Origin: Phoronis australis
Lineage: Eukaryota > Phoronida > Phoronidae
Direction: 5' to 3'
Assembly (NCBI GenBank): GCA_002633005.1
Contig: NMRA01000731.1
Span: forward strand, 9,949 to 54,995
Length of the DNA: 45,047 nt
Below the pieces are notes generated by a model that was given only the letters and a program-made list of their open reading frames with translations, did not search any database and was not told the origin of the DNA. The position numbers and the translations under genes were made by a program. How positions within the stretch are numbered: position 1 is the first letter of the stretch; the number at the start of each line of letters is the position of its first letter. Shown piece by piece: positions 34,401 to 45,047 of the stretch.

Positions 34401-37400
34401 TTTGTTGGAGCAGTGTCTGTGTGTCACAGGATGTCGTTTTTGTTCGGTAAACTGTATTGAGATTTTTGTTGAAATTTATTGTCTTGCGTCCAAAAGTACA
34501 AAGACTTTTCAAAAAATTTAATAAATGTCATCAATTTTCTTTCTATGCACTCAATATTTCAGTTGTTTTTTGCCCAGTATTATTCACTACCTCGATAAGT
34601 GCATGGTAAAGTTTGTGTCGTATTTTGTAAATGTTTTGTAAAATGTCATGATTCTGATAATTTTAATCCAAACCAGAAATCAGTCTCTTTTCGCACCACT
34701 TTTTTGTAAACAATAATTCAACCCAAAAATCAGTCTTCTTTTGCGTCACCTTTTTGTGATTATTTCAACTTCTGTAATTAGTGTTCCTATTTTCAGTTTA
34801 CCCTTGGTTGATTTTGTCGTTGTTTCTTGTTTGTTTGTTTCTAGAAACCATGGTGATGACCCAGCAACTAAGTATGAGTGACATTCCAGAGCCGCACTCA
34901 CAAACTAGTGTGCGTTTACCCACTCCACAAATTCCTGGAAAATGTGATAAAACAGGCTCAAAAACTGATGCAGGTCATAGACCTGTATCTGCTGCAATAT
35001 CTCAAAGTAACTATAATATGCAAAAAAGGACTGCTCCTAAGGCCTCAACTTTTACCAAAAACATTGGCCCAAAGTCACAAGGTAAATCAAATAACATATA
35101 GTCCCGTAGGTTGCATGTTATTACTACTGTGGTTATAAACCTGCCTTCCATCACAAAAACAACTTACAATTTAGACTACTTAACATTATAAAATTAGTCA
35201 AAAAATTTTCTTAGTCAAATTGCACATGATTTTTGGGGTTATTGCTCGAGACTAGACTACAAGATTACGAGTCATTTTAGTCACCAAGGAACTGCCAGTT
35301 CTTTGCAAAACCAAATGTCGCTTCTTGTGAGGATTAAGTTCAGACCTATTTTATTACAGTAAGTAGTCTACATCAAAAATTGTTTTTTCGACGGAACGCA
35401 GGTTTGTTGACGTTTAACATTTGATTCACCATATTTTGCTATTTGCCTTTCTTTGCATCATCTCCGTTTATTCTTTTGTCATATTTCTTGTCACACGCTG
35501 TGTTTTATGAAATCACTTTTTCCACAAATCTTGTGAATTGTTATGCGTTGTTTTAAGTTTTGAGAGATTTTATTTTCTATGAAACAATGAGAGCAGCCTC
35601 CCAGGAATTCCCGTTTTGTCTCGCTAAAATTTTGGATTTTGAAATGTTGTCTACCTTCAGCATAATATAAAGTCAATGTCTGAAAAATTTACCTCGGAAG
35701 AATTTGCCGTGTTCCTTTTGCGTTGATATGACAGGCTGGTGTTATAATGTAGAAGCATCTGCTACTGGGAAAACAGTGTGGCTCAGTGGCTTGGCCTCCG
35801 CACTTGTGTGTGGGAGACCTGTGTACAAATCCTGGCTTCACTGACAGACAATCAAGCATTGCACAAAGGTGTCTCCTACTCCTCTGAGCTCGGTCTTACG
35901 AGTTAATGTCTGCAAGGGAATGAATGAGAACCTGGGTACGATGCGAAAGCGATTTCTGGGGCTGTGTTCATTTTGAAAAGCATCTGTATTGATCTTGCAT
36001 ACCAACTTGTTCTTTCTTACTGTTATTGAAGCCCATCATCTAATATGCGAAATAATGCATTTTTAAAAAGATTTTGCGCAAGCGTTTCTTTTTATGGTCC
36101 ATAAACTTAATTCTTATAGATACAGGTCTTGTATGCATGTATGTCTTAAGTAAGGTGTTTTTGTGTGACTGTTTTTGTCTATTCGCTGTCCTTAGATGTT
36201 AAATTGAATACATGTTAACATCTGCCGTTTTGTAATACATAAATCTAGTTTAACTCTATTGATATTTTATAAATTTTCTCTTTGGTTTTTCTGAAGTGTT
36301 TTACATGAAGGCACATTCCCCTAATTCTGGTCATTTAGATAGTTTCGCATACAGCACCCTCTGTGTGTGTTCTTGCTCCACGCTATATACATTGTATTGA
36401 ATTTCTGAGAGTGAGTGCCCTGTGATATATGTTTCATAACATTTGTTACCCATCAATCATTTAAGTGATCCATTGTATTGACAGGTATCAATAACCTTGC
36501 TCCCATAGGCAAGGGGGTGGGGAAGTGGGTGTGGAAAGCAAAGGAAATGGTCACATCTTTATGTTCCAGTAACTCAGGGCTACAATTACATTTGAAAGTT
36601 CATTGAATAATGTAACCAGTTTGTTGAGCCTGTTCGCAAATGGTATCTACCTGTCAAAACAGGTTGAGGCCAGGACTCCATTTCATGAACATTTAAGTTT
36701 CAAGTATTATTGTTTGCATGATGTCCAACAGCATTGTTCGACAAGCGCAACGTGATGTGCATGGAATGACAGCTTTGTTATTTCGGTCTAAGTTAAGACT
36801 GGAATAGTTTCTTGAAACGGAGCCCTGGTTTTATTGAAAGACGTGTTTATAGTAGCTTTAAATTAATCTTTAACCCAATGCTTCTCATATTAATTACAAA
36901 AAAAACGGAATTATCATGTTTCCTGTCCCTGTCAGCCACAATGAAGACCGCTGTGCCAAAAAAGAAAGCCTTGCTTGAGAAGAGCAACACACTTCCACGG
37001 GGCTATGTTCCGGCGCGTAGTATGAGCACTGATTCGTCACCCATCTCATCACCACGTGCGAGGAAGAAAAACTTGCATACCACTCCAGGTCACAGGCGGA
37101 CAGGCTCACAGCCTGGTCTCAACGCAGAAGTAAGTTTCATTGCTGCAGCTAGGTGGCAGGGGTGATGTGCGCGTGTCATTTTTGAGCTAGTCTTACTAGT
37201 ATGTGCTTAGCGCTAATACGGTGGAATCAACTGCCATTTATTATCAATTATATTTTCTGTAATAATCGTTTTAAAATTCAGGTAGTGCAAAAATAGAATC
37301 ATTTTCTGTAAATGTTGACAATCTTTTGTTAACTTAAATCATGGTTGAAGGTTTGCTCAACATCTTGCTGTATACATAATCAATAATGTGCTGTCACTTT

Positions 37401-40400
37401 TGTCAGTCTTTTTTGCAATTCAGTGAACACAGTTAGCCTCATTTTGTCATCTCATTTTTTGTCGTCTCATTTTTTTTCATCTCATTTTATGCCAACTGAG
37501 AACCTGCTGAGTTTCTGTCTAAAAACCGTGTGACTAACTACTGCAGAATTCGAGGCGTCCTTTGAAGCTTCCAGCCAACTTGAAGGGTGTGGACAAGAAT
37601 TTAGGCGAAATCATCATGAACGAGATTATAGACACTGGTCCTAAGGTGACCTTCAATGATGTTGGTATGTTCTCCTACCATTCTCTCTTCTTGATGTTTT
37701 CTGTATTGATATGACCTAGTAGAACAACTTCTTTCACGGCGCCACCTGTGGAGGGGAGTGGCAATGAGAAAGGATGATGAATGATGTGCAGAAAAGTATG
37801 TGTGGGCATGAAAGTGCATTGTGACCTAGTTTGGATGATCGTCGGGACTGAGCAAAAACGTGAAGTAAATCCTGTTGGTAGTTGATACGTTGATTTCTTA
37901 AGTGAGTCACAAAACACGAAACTGTTTGGAATGCGTCAATTTAGTCTGTTCTTTTTGTTGCGGCAGCCGCAAACCACAAGGGCGTTCCTCAATAGATGGG
38001 GTAGTATACTTACGCATTTCTCAACATCCGACCAAATGGATTGTCCGAATGTTATTTTTCGGCCAATTGGAAAATCTGAAACAATGTTCGTTTTTTTTCT
38101 GTTGACCAATCAGAAGCCATGTTACATCATGCTCTTACATTGCCACCCTTCGCACCATTGGGAAAGAGTGTACATATGAGTAGTTCTTATAATAATCAGA
38201 TCATCTTTACTGCATACTGAACAGTGAGTTCTCTCCCCAAAGTTGGAACTTGTGTCCTGTGCAATTTTTTTAATCAGTTTATTGATAAGCTCTCGCTTTC
38301 GAAAAAAATTTGTTGAACACACAACTGTGTTAATAATTTTCAACAAAGTTCGCTCAAGCTCTATGTATCTTTAATGGTCGTTTGCAGTGCAACAACAAAG
38401 CAGACGGTCGCTTTGTGATATTCTCATGCTACTTGTCTAAGTTCTTTTGTCTTAGTTTCTCTTTGAAAAATTTTATCTCTACCGAGATTCATGCCAGACG
38501 CTTCTATCTCTGTTTCCATTTGATGATGAACGGTCAAGTCTGTCAGATGACCATTGGCCAACATGTTATCAAGTCGCCAAGGGCAACATGTTATGATGTT
38601 GCTCTTCCTAGTTACACTAAACATGTTTCTTGAAATGCCATAACGAGTGCCATTCTTCTTTAACAACAAACCCACACATTTGATGCCTTTAAACAACTGA
38701 CCACGAGAGTATGATAACCAGAACACAGCTGCTTTCCCCTTGTGATATCCTGAGGTGACTTCAGTAAGCCTAGCATCTTGTCAGTTTGGCAAGCTGGTGC
38801 TCAGTGAATAACATGATTTGGTGAGGGTTTTGCAAGTCTGGTTGCAAGCATACCAAAGAACTCCAAGCAACATGACCACCGTTGAAAGTTGTTCAGTGGA
38901 CTACATGGTGACATTGAATCAAGGGAGAAAACTCACTATTCCCTTTTCAGAAGGCTATATTTGTCACTATTGACTTGCTCTCATAAGGGAATCGCTGTTG
39001 TGTATGTTGATTTCATCCAGTTTCTTTTTGGAATGCTTGGTTCAGATGTTTTTTATATGTCCTGTCTGTGTCAAGTGCGGGAGCTGTCTCTAAATCACCA
39101 AAGTTTATGTTCTCAATTCTTCATCTTTTGGCAACTGGCCACACTCTGCAATCTGCATTTTATATCATTACGTAGCACAACAATAAAATGAATTAAAGTT
39201 TAATTGATAATTAAGTGCAATGAAAAAATGTCACACAGCCAGTAATAATAAGATTAAACGCAAGGCAATGAGGGAGTGCCCCAGGCAGAGCACTTCAGCC
39301 ATAACTGCGTTATTTTAATATATCTTATTGTTTCAATTGGTGGAACAAAGGTAATGTGTTGGGGGAGGGTAGTATGATTTTTAGTAGAAACATGGCCATT
39401 TTTATGTTGATTTTTGATATTTATTTAGTTTTACAATATTGTGTTTGTTACTGCTCATTTACCAGTTTAGTATAGCGAAGAATGCCACTTTTTAACTAAT
39501 AATGCCACTTTCTAACTTTACATACTGAAGTCTTTTCTTCAACGTCGCAGTTCGCTTCAGCTATGTAGGGTAAACGAAAATGTTGCCCTCAGGCTGTCTA
39601 ATGCACTTGGTGTTTTATCATCGCATGAGATAGTGCTGACCGACATGAACTGTAGCTAAAATAAAAATATCTAAAATTTTCTTAAGGCTAACAAGTCCGC
39701 ATGTAATCAAATATGAAACAGGAAAATTTAGCTCTCAAAAAGTACATAGTTTCTGAAATTAGATAGCCTTTAGACTTTGATTTTTCACTTTATACCAACC
39801 TGTCAGTAATTGAATGGCATGACCATGTCTTTTTATTAAAACTTAGCGTAGAAGAAAGGTACATTCATAGCAAAACAAAGGTATCATTAGCATCACCATA
39901 TTTAATTTTAAATAAATATCCGAAATAAAATCTCAAATTGCTGATACAGTTTTCTAAATTATCTTTTCATTTTCATTTTATGCAGTTTGATTTTTTCGTT
40001 ATAGTACTCGAAGTCACGTTTTTGATAGCCTCTCATGTCATAGCTGAACATTTCAAAAACAATTCCAAAATTGTTTTGAAGATTATTAGCTTATAAAATG
40101 TAATATCTGAAGGGATCATTTGAATCCAATCAGCCATCTTTAAGATACAATGTTTTGAAGTTTTCAGTCTGGCGTAACCTTAACCTTTTTGTATTTGAAC
40201 TACAGGTGGGCAAGACACAGCCAAGCAAGCTTTAGAAGAAACAGTTATCTTACCTGCCTTGCGTCCAGAGGTACGATTGTTTTGTGCCTTTACCGTGTTG
40301 TCTTTAAAACGTTAATAAATACCTCATGCAATTTTTTGGAACTTACTTGAAAAGCTTTGTACTTAAATGAAAGTGGGTGCTATTTGCCGTACTCTTATAG

Positions 40401-43400
40401 TTGGAAAAATTCCATTCACTGGGTTTTTTTTTTATAAATGTGCTGCTTATTTGGGTATCGTATGCTGTGCAAAAATGTCAATAGTTGCATTTTTGCTGCC
40501 TTGGTATAAATGTTCAGATAGGATATTTTCTCCCTCAGTAATGTCAATCATACAGCTTGATTTTTGAGAAAGAGTAACTGTTATAGCTCTGTTTTAGTTA
40601 TGATCATATATGCATATATTTATAGATATTTCAAATCTTCAGTTCACACTCTAGATTAAACTTGGTGTGTTTCCGTACCTTTCACTACTCTTTGAACCCT
40701 GATCTTTTCCCACAGCTGTTCACTGGTCTACGGGCGCCCTCTAGAGGTCTCCTGCTCTTTGGTCCCCCTGGAAATGGAAAGACGATGTTGGCAAAAGCCG
40801 TTGCTCACGAGTCCAATTCTACATTCTTCAGCATAAGCGCAGCTAGCTTAACTTCAAAATATGTAAGTTTTTCTTAATCAGGATTTCAGTTTGAATGTGA
40901 AAAAATGTCACTTTTTGGTATGAAAACAAGATTTTACGATTTTCTTTGGTGTAATTCTACTTTCGCATTAAATTGGTTTTGACAAATTTAATGCCAACTT
41001 GTTTTGAATTACATTTCCTCTGTTTCACTTCACAGAACTAAAAGGCAGATTCATTTGCCATCTCTTACGATATGCATTTTTGGTCAACTTTTACCTATGT
41101 ATGACAAGGATTCCTTAAAAAAACACTGAATACATTAAACTTACGAAATAAATACAAGTATGTTGGCTTTACAGTCCGTCATTTATTTAATACTGGGCAG
41201 TTTTCAAACTTAAGATACTTTTTATTTTATGTCTCTTTGTTGTCTCAGTTTTGTACCAAGATGTCCTTGTTACATTTTTGTACCTTAGTTTGGTTTCATG
41301 GTTATGCACCAAGATTTATCCATTTGTTTTATGTACCTTAATTTTGTTTTCTCAGTTTTTCACCAAGATTTACCTGTTTGTTCATGTAACTTTGTCGTTT
41401 TTCCCGTTTTGCATCGAAATATACTTGTTTGTTTTAAGTACTTACGTTTTCTCAGTTTTTCACCTAAATTCATTTGTTTTGCATACTTTTGTTTTTATCA
41501 TTTTCACACTGAGTTTCACAAATTATTATGCGCAATCTTCTTCATAACATCGTAGTATCAGAAATGTTTTTACGTTATGCAGGCAAGACCATATAACTTT
41601 GTTTTTACTTTAGGTGGGTGAAGGAGAGAAATTGGTACGTGCTCTGTTTGCTATTGCCAGAGCCTTTCAACCTTCCATCATCTTTATGGGTATGTTGTTT
41701 TAAAGTTGTTGATCCCCTGTTCTTTACCTTTTTAGATTTGTTTTGAAGTTTTGAATAAAAACTAGACATGGATATACAAGTTTCACAAAATTTTGTGTTT
41801 TTTGCACAAACACATTATTTTGCATTTGACTGGCAATCTTTCAGACTTTTCTTGGGAGGTCAATTAAATATTTAGGTGATATTGTTGGAGAATGCAAGGA
41901 CACGTGTCTTTGGCAATTTTGGTATCCGTGTCAAAGATTTATGATTTGTTTCGATGTAATGCATACGAAAAATTCAATTTGATTTGAATTCTGACCATTT
42001 TGTTCTCCAAAGTTGAGTCCAACCACTTTGGAATGTGTGTTTTGTTTGATTTTTTAACAGATTTCAGTGATATATCGAGGTAGTTTTAGTAATTTGAAAA
42101 ATATTTTTTGTGCGTCAAAGCTCGGTAATACACTAATACACTGATTGAGTTGTACATTGTATGATTTCTGCAAGCAGTCCTCTTACAAGCCTGACTAATA
42201 ATTACATTGTAATAATTACATTGTCAGTAATTACACTCTCTCCAGCCACAATTGGCCAGTTTATTATTCGAGCTGTGACGGCAGTCTCGTCCCATTGTTT
42301 TTTAAAATGTTCTCAAAATAAGAAAAAAATTCATGAAATGCAGGGTTTGGGATCTAAACAATTCATTCTATGATAATTTTCTACCTTTTTAACACACATT
42401 ATAAAAAAAAACAGTGCAGGTGGTCTGATGTCATTTGCGGTGCATCAGACGTGCACATTATGGTGGACATGTGAAATATTTTTTTTTTCAAATTTTTCAA
42501 CAATAATCAAAATTAAGAAAATTGTAGTCTGTTATTAGCTAGGATTGAACGGTCTAGATGCCATCAAACAACTTTGTTAATGATTCCATAATTTGCAACC
42601 TGGTAATCAGCCTCTGAAAAATGGAAACATGACAATTTTGGAATTATCATACGAAATAAGACATTGGTGAAGAATTGTGATCGTAGATGCGGGTTCATTT
42701 TTCACATTATTTTCTTTTTGGCAAAAATATGAGTGCGACCTTTAAAATCAGCGCATATATAAACAATGACATTGTATTATTCGACATTTCAAGACAAAAG
42801 TTCACAATATTCCAATCAGGTAACACAGGTGCGTATACAGTACAGGTACGCGTCAAATTGCATTGTGAGGGGAGAGACCAGAAACGTCGGTTAATACAAT
42901 GTCGTTGTTTACATAAGCGCTGATTTTAAGGTTATAAAAGCCAGCTTGAATCTTGGTTACCAACTGATTTTTTTTTCAGACGAAGTTGATTCTCTGTTAT
43001 GCGAAAGACGCGAAGGTGAACAAGACCACACAAGGAGATTAAAGACGGAGTTTCTGTTGGAGTTTGACGGGGTAAGATGCTAGTCTTGGTGAACAGAAAA
43101 AGGATTTTCATTAATTTTTTTCAATTTTGTTAACTAATTATTTAGTGATATGATCATTTTGGTGAAAGTGAATATCTCGGCATGCTGTTTGTTGGGGCAT
43201 AGCCTGGTCTCTAGTTATAAATTTTTCAATTTCACTCTGATTCAATGTGTTCTATTTACCCATAATGCTTTAAAGCAAGTGTTACCTAGGGTCGCATCTT
43301 TTTGTTCAAAATCGAACTATTTTATTTTTGACATTTCTCTTCTACTTAAGTACAAACTCAAGATTATTGTCTGTTATTCTGTGCTCGAGTGTAGTACGAG

Positions 43401-44257
43401 TTACATTGGGTGAATATCTAATCCTCCTTTGCAGTTTGAATTTTTAGTTTTTACTTGAAATCTCCAATTTGTACTTGACTTGATAGTCGAAATCTGGGGG
43501 GGTCATCAAGTGTTAACATGAGCTAGATACTCATCTATGAAAACCATAATATGCCTGAGCACATAATAAAAGAAACTTATCTTCAGTTCATATTGAAAGT
43601 AAATAAGGAAAATATCAAAAATAAATTCTATTTCGAGTCGGGAGATAAGACCTAGGCCTCAGTTCTTTATCCTTCAACTTCACAGATGGTTCATTTGGAC
43701 GCCATATTGGTCACTTCTTTGAATCAGAGTTATTTCCACTCTTTTGTTCTAATGCTTGCGGTAAGATTTTCCTGTTGCACAGCTAGATAAACACATGTGG
43801 ATGTGCAATGCATCATTCTTCTCTTTGTGGACTCAACTCAAAGTGGTGGACATTTTGAATCTTAAATTAATTACTAAATTGGACATTGGTTGTATTTTCC
43901 TACGGTCGCGAACGAGCAGACTTCAATTCTAAGTGCTGGACTGGTGTTATGCTTTTTAGGCAGACAGTGAGTTTCGATGTAGACCTTGATTTGTTAACAA
44001 TTCATATTTGCTTCTATTTGGAAATGAATAAATATGACTAATATTTTGTTCAAGGTTCACGGAAAATCGGATGACAGAATCCTTGTCATGGCGGCAACAA
44101 ATCGACCTCAGGAACTGGATGATGCTGTCCTCCGGCGTTTTGCCAAGAGAATATACATAACTATGCCTGAGTTAGAGACTAGGATGTGTTTACTGAAAAA
44201 ATTACTCACAAAACATCAAAACCCGCTGTCAGAGACGGAATTATGGCAGTTGGCTAG
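22427..44257 (+). CDS. SPAST: Spastin, microtubule-severing AAA ATPase (3' end beyond window)
   Basis: Spastin hexamers pull tubulin tails through a central pore and cut microtubules, acting at ER, lipid droplets, endosomes and midbody. Exons: 22427-22814, 34227-34394, 34845-35081, 36936-37129, 37547-37664, 40206-40270, 40716-40862, 41614-41689, 42980-43071, 44055-44257. Phases match at every junction and give about 562 codons; the last part, from human MTDGYSGSDL onward, lies beyond the window. Domains: basic start; hydrophobic hairpin about 38-67; MIT domain about 110-185, split by intron 1; variable basic Ser/Thr/Pro-rich linker with the microtubule-binding region (186-350); AAA module with Walker A GPPGNGKT (406-413), pore region [16 protein letters not shown], Walker B IIFMDEVD (461-468), sensor 1 AATNRP and arginine fingers LRRF (521-524). 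Met464 stands where human has Ile, a mild change. ATG at 22427 has a weak context (C at -3); Met92 (22700) has A at -3 and may start a hairpin-less form. Confidence 0.97.
24549..25080. repeat. Decayed 135-bp tandem repeat in SPAST intron 1
   Basis: The motif GGATCTTCATGAAATTTGRCA, with a downstream CCCCTAGTGGC-type block, recurs at 24549, 24681, 24821 and 24956, a period of about 135 bp. Related sequence with the same motifs returns near 26676, 27003 and 27085, with GCCCCCTAGTGGTGG at 27187. Units are strongly diverged. It looks like an old satellite or the internal repeats of a transposon. Confidence 0.6.
26665..27215. repeat. Second block of the 135-bp repeat in SPAST intron 1
   Basis: GGATCTTCATGAAATTTGGC at 26678, CCTTCATGAAATATTACTGA near 27001 and GCCCCCTAGTGGTGGTTTTT at 27187 match the motifs of the array at 24549-25080. 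Spacing here is less regular. Confidence 0.5.
28013..28072. repeat. Three-copy 20-bp tandem repeat
   Basis: TTCTACAATAAGATGATATG (28013-28032) is followed by two copies with 2 and about 7 differences (28033-28052, 28053-28072). It lies inside SPAST intron 1. Confidence 0.8.
28470..28640 (+). repeat. Dispersed repeat family R1, short copy
   Basis: This carries the 5' part of the family: CAAATATCTACAACTAT, GATTTTAACTCTG, ATCAATCTGCCATTAATT, GGTCACATGACTGTGTTTTT. It breaks off near 28640. Confidence 0.5.
28690..28960 (+). mobile_element. tRNA-derived fragment, probable SINE
   Basis: GTGGGTTCACGTCCCAC (28726-28742) is a perfect tRNA T-arm: a 5-bp stem around a 7-nt loop TTCACGT that matches a Pol III B box. 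No intact anticodon arm or acceptor stem precedes it, so it is not a functional tRNA gene. A tail of unrelated unique-looking sequence follows, as in tRNA-derived SINEs. The boundaries are approximate. Confidence 0.45.
29245..29900 (+). mobile_element. R1 repeat body followed by a long foldback
   Basis: The R1 body (29245-29680: CAAATATCTACAAAACTATAG, GAAAGCCTGTAGAATTTG, GCCAGTCTGCCATTAATTGG) runs into an inverted repeat. Arms 29738-29755 and 29813-29830 match at 17 of 18 (GTCTCATAATATTCCTTA). Weaker pairing continues outward about 45 nt, joining CTCTCATGAAATTT with TTTTATGAGAG. The same order, body then foldback, is seen at 5490-6215, so the two parts probably belong to one element. A lone arm-like copy lies at 25383-25430. 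Confidence 0.6.
30163..30316. mobile_element. Short MITE-like element with TGTTCAnACT ends
   Basis: TGTTCACACT near 30163 is inverted as AGTATGAACA near 30307, giving 10-bp terminal inverted repeats with one mismatch around about 150 bp. CAGTATGAAC-like ends recur at 27373, 27487, 27740 and 27806, which supports a family. Confidence 0.4.
31062..31195 (+). repeat. Pyrimidine-rich (CT) tract containing the undetermined base
   Basis: About 130 nt of almost pure C and T, with CTCTCT and CCCTTCC runs. The unresolved base at 31094 sits inside, as expected for a hard-to-sequence simple repeat. Confidence 0.9.
31257..31326. repeat. Three-copy 22-24-bp tandem repeat
   Basis: The unit AAAGTGACCTAGATTATTGA is repeated at 31257, 31279 and 31303 with small indels. 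It lies in SPAST intron 1. Confidence 0.75.
32620..33055. mobile_element. MITE-like family with TGCCCGGTTnCATGAAA ends, copy A
   Basis: It begins TGTGCCCGGTTCCATGAAAC. Internal blocks CATTTTCTAATAATAT, AAAGTTAAAACTT and TAGGGAAC occur in the same order in copy B (33553-33932). The right end near 33040-33055 (GTTTCATTTAATCAGGCAC) is a decayed inverse of the left end. Confidence 0.55.
33553..33932. mobile_element. MITE-like family with TGCCCGGTTnCATGAAA ends, copy B
   Basis: The right end TTTCATGCAACCGGGCAC (to about 33930) is the inverse complement of copy A's left end. Its own left end (GTTACATGAAACAGTCCC) is decayed. Internal blocks match copy A. It lies about 300 bp before SPAST exon 2. 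Confidence 0.55.
35776..35990 (+). mobile_element. tRNA-derived SINE in SPAST intron 3
   Basis: GTGGCTCAGTGGCTTGGCCT matches a Pol III A box, and GGAGACCTGTGTACAAATCC, about 35 nt later, a B box. Together they form a tRNA-like head of about 70 nt with a degenerate T-arm. A body of about 140 nt follows (GTCTTACGAGTTAATGTCTG, GGGAATGAATGAG). The anticodon region and acceptor stem do not fold as a real tRNA. Confidence 0.7.
36670..36828. mobile_element. 159-bp MITE-like element before SPAST exon 4
   Basis: The left end CCAGGACTCCATTTCATGAA is inverted at the right end (…TTGAAACGGAGCCCTGG, to 36828) with about three mismatches in 20. The TTTCATGAA core resembles the family at 32620 and 33553. 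It ends 107 bp before the exon. Confidence 0.55.
37438..37488. repeat. Short tandem repeat of TCATCTCATTTTTT
   Basis: Three to four imperfect units of about 15 bp, just upstream of SPAST exon 5 (acceptor at 37546). Confidence 0.65.
39745..40195 (+). repeat. Dispersed repeat family R1 (SPAST intron 5)
   Basis: Well-preserved copy: TAGCCTTTAGACTTTGATTT, CTTTATACCAACCTGTCAGT, GGCATGACCATGTCTTTTTA, GTAGAAGAAAGGTACATTCA, AGCAAAACAAAGGTATCA and TTTATGCAGTTTGATTTTTT. Same orientation as the rest. It ends about 10 bp before SPAST exon 6 and so may supply that exon's acceptor region. Confidence 0.6.
41243..41510. repeat. Degenerate 52-bp minisatellite in SPAST intron 7
   Basis: Five units of about 50-55 bp share TTTCTCAGTTTTTCACCAAG and GTTTGTTTTATGTACCTT, starting near 41246, 41295, 41350, 41400 and 41449. 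The array keeps two frames open for 85-98 codons by repetition; these are not genes. Confidence 0.75.
42197..42224. repeat. Exact 14-bp tandem duplication
   Basis: AATAATTACATTGT occurs twice in a row in SPAST intron 8. The rest of this intron (41690-42979) shows nothing recognisable. Confidence 0.85.
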
Positions 44258-45047
44258 GTATGTGTACAGTAAAATTTCAGCAAGTTTATGAATGTCCACA
44301 GTTTTTGCAAAACATTTCAGTTGGTAACTAAAGCATAGAACATGTTAATGTTTTTACGTTACTGCAGTGTTACTAGTATTTATGAAAAACGTTTGTAAAT
44401 AGAATATCACTGTTTGCCATATTGGGTCAAATTGGTAAGAATTTGATGTGTATGATGTAAAAATATGGTTAAGCAATGCATTCTGGGTTCTGTGGGAGTA
44501 TTCAGCATCTTCTCTTGGTTCCTCTTTATGAGTTGTGAAATTTTCGCCGTTTCACATTTAATATTTATTTTTTCGAAGAACTTTCAAATTTTCCATATGG
44601 CAATTCTTAGATGGCAACAGAAATTCATCTTTTATGACATTTTCTCTATAGAATCATGATTCTTGTAAGAATGACGTTATACTAGAATGTTGAAGTCTGA
44701 CAGCTGAGCTCTCAGGCTGAAAGTTCTTTGACTGAAAATCTAAAACTTTGTTTAGGTAATAGAATATGGTGTCAGAATTCAAGAGTTTCATACAAAGATT
44801 TTCAAATCTGTGTATAAAGTTATGGAAATCCTTATGAAAAATCATATAATTGATTATGTTTGGTCACTATTTTCGTGCTCTTGTAACATATCTGTGATCA
44901 TCTAAGATTTGAAAAATATATTTTGTTTAGTATGTTGACAATCTGGAATTAAAAAGATATTTGAAGAAATATTGCAGTTGACCAGTGCAATCCAGAGATA
45001 CATCATATCCGTAATCTAACAGGCAATTTTTTATTGATAACTTCCCT
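44258..45047 (+). other. Start of SPAST intron 10, to window end
   Basis: It begins with donor GTATGTGT after the codon-splitting AG of LAR. The remainder is AT-rich sequence in which I see no exon, repeat or RNA gene. Confidence 0.75.

Noticed and set aside
35776-35850. Possible functional tRNA gene at the SINE head
   Set aside because: A and B boxes are recognisable, but the cloverleaf stems do not pair and a SINE body follows.
38382-38726. Overlapping plus and minus frames of 83-100 codons in spastin intron 5
   Set aside because: No recognisable domain, no codon or splice support; expected by chance in AT-rich DNA of this length.
41251-41555. Two overlapping repetitive hydrophobic frames
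   Set aside because: They are products of the 52-bp minisatellite in spastin intron 7.

Overview
The window is nuclear DNA from an animal, AT-rich by eye. Spliceosomal introns have standard GT/AG borders and there are no bacterial-style operons. Four protein-coding genes are readable: PNO1, KPTN, a single-exon gene encoding a SOCS box joined to a pseudokinase, and spastin (SPAST). KPTN, the SOCS box and a spastin with a membrane hairpin all point to Metazoa. Long introns full of decayed non-autonomous transposons, and exon borders that are easy to match to vertebrate proteins, suggest an invertebrate with a slowly evolving gene structure. I cannot name the phylum. One undetermined base lies at 31094.

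Layout. 1-4194: intergenic, with one promoter-like patch near 1590-1750 and a diverged repeat near 3500-3800. 4195-9670 (minus): PNO1, 7 coding exons, 249 aa, complete. 9671-9889: a 219-bp divergent promoter. 9890-20196 (plus): KPTN, 11 coding exons, 454 aa, complete, followed by a repeat-filled 3' UTR. 21092-22258 (minus): the intronless SOCS-box pseudokinase, 388 aa, tail to tail with KPTN. 22259-22426: a second divergent promoter. 22427 onward (plus): SPAST, 10 coding exons visible, the last ending at 44257. About 562 codons are present; the C-terminal part lies beyond the window. SPAST intron 1 alone is 11.4 kb.

Functions. PNO1 is a small-subunit ribosome assembly factor. KPTN is a subunit of KICSTOR, which holds GATOR1 at the lysosome to restrain mTORC1. 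Spastin is a microtubule-severing AAA ATPase with an ER or lipid-droplet hairpin. The SOCS-box pseudokinase looks like a substrate receptor for a Cullin-5/Elongin ubiquitin ligase. The genes form two head-to-head pairs (PNO1/KPTN and pseudokinase/SPAST) and one tail-to-tail pair (KPTN/pseudokinase). This says more about shared promoters than about a shared pathway.

The most interesting item is the SOCS-box pseudokinase: an N-terminal SOCS box with intact BC-box and Cul5-box motifs, followed by a kinase fold that has lost its HRD and DFG residues. Second is the conserved possibility of two start codons in spastin (M1 and M92), with upstream ORFs. The introns hold several long inverted-repeat (foldback) elements, a dispersed repeat family found six times in the same orientation, tRNA-derived SINEs and several decayed tandem arrays. 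All exon borders were read by eye from splice consensus, reading phase and remembered family sequence; no alignment was run.
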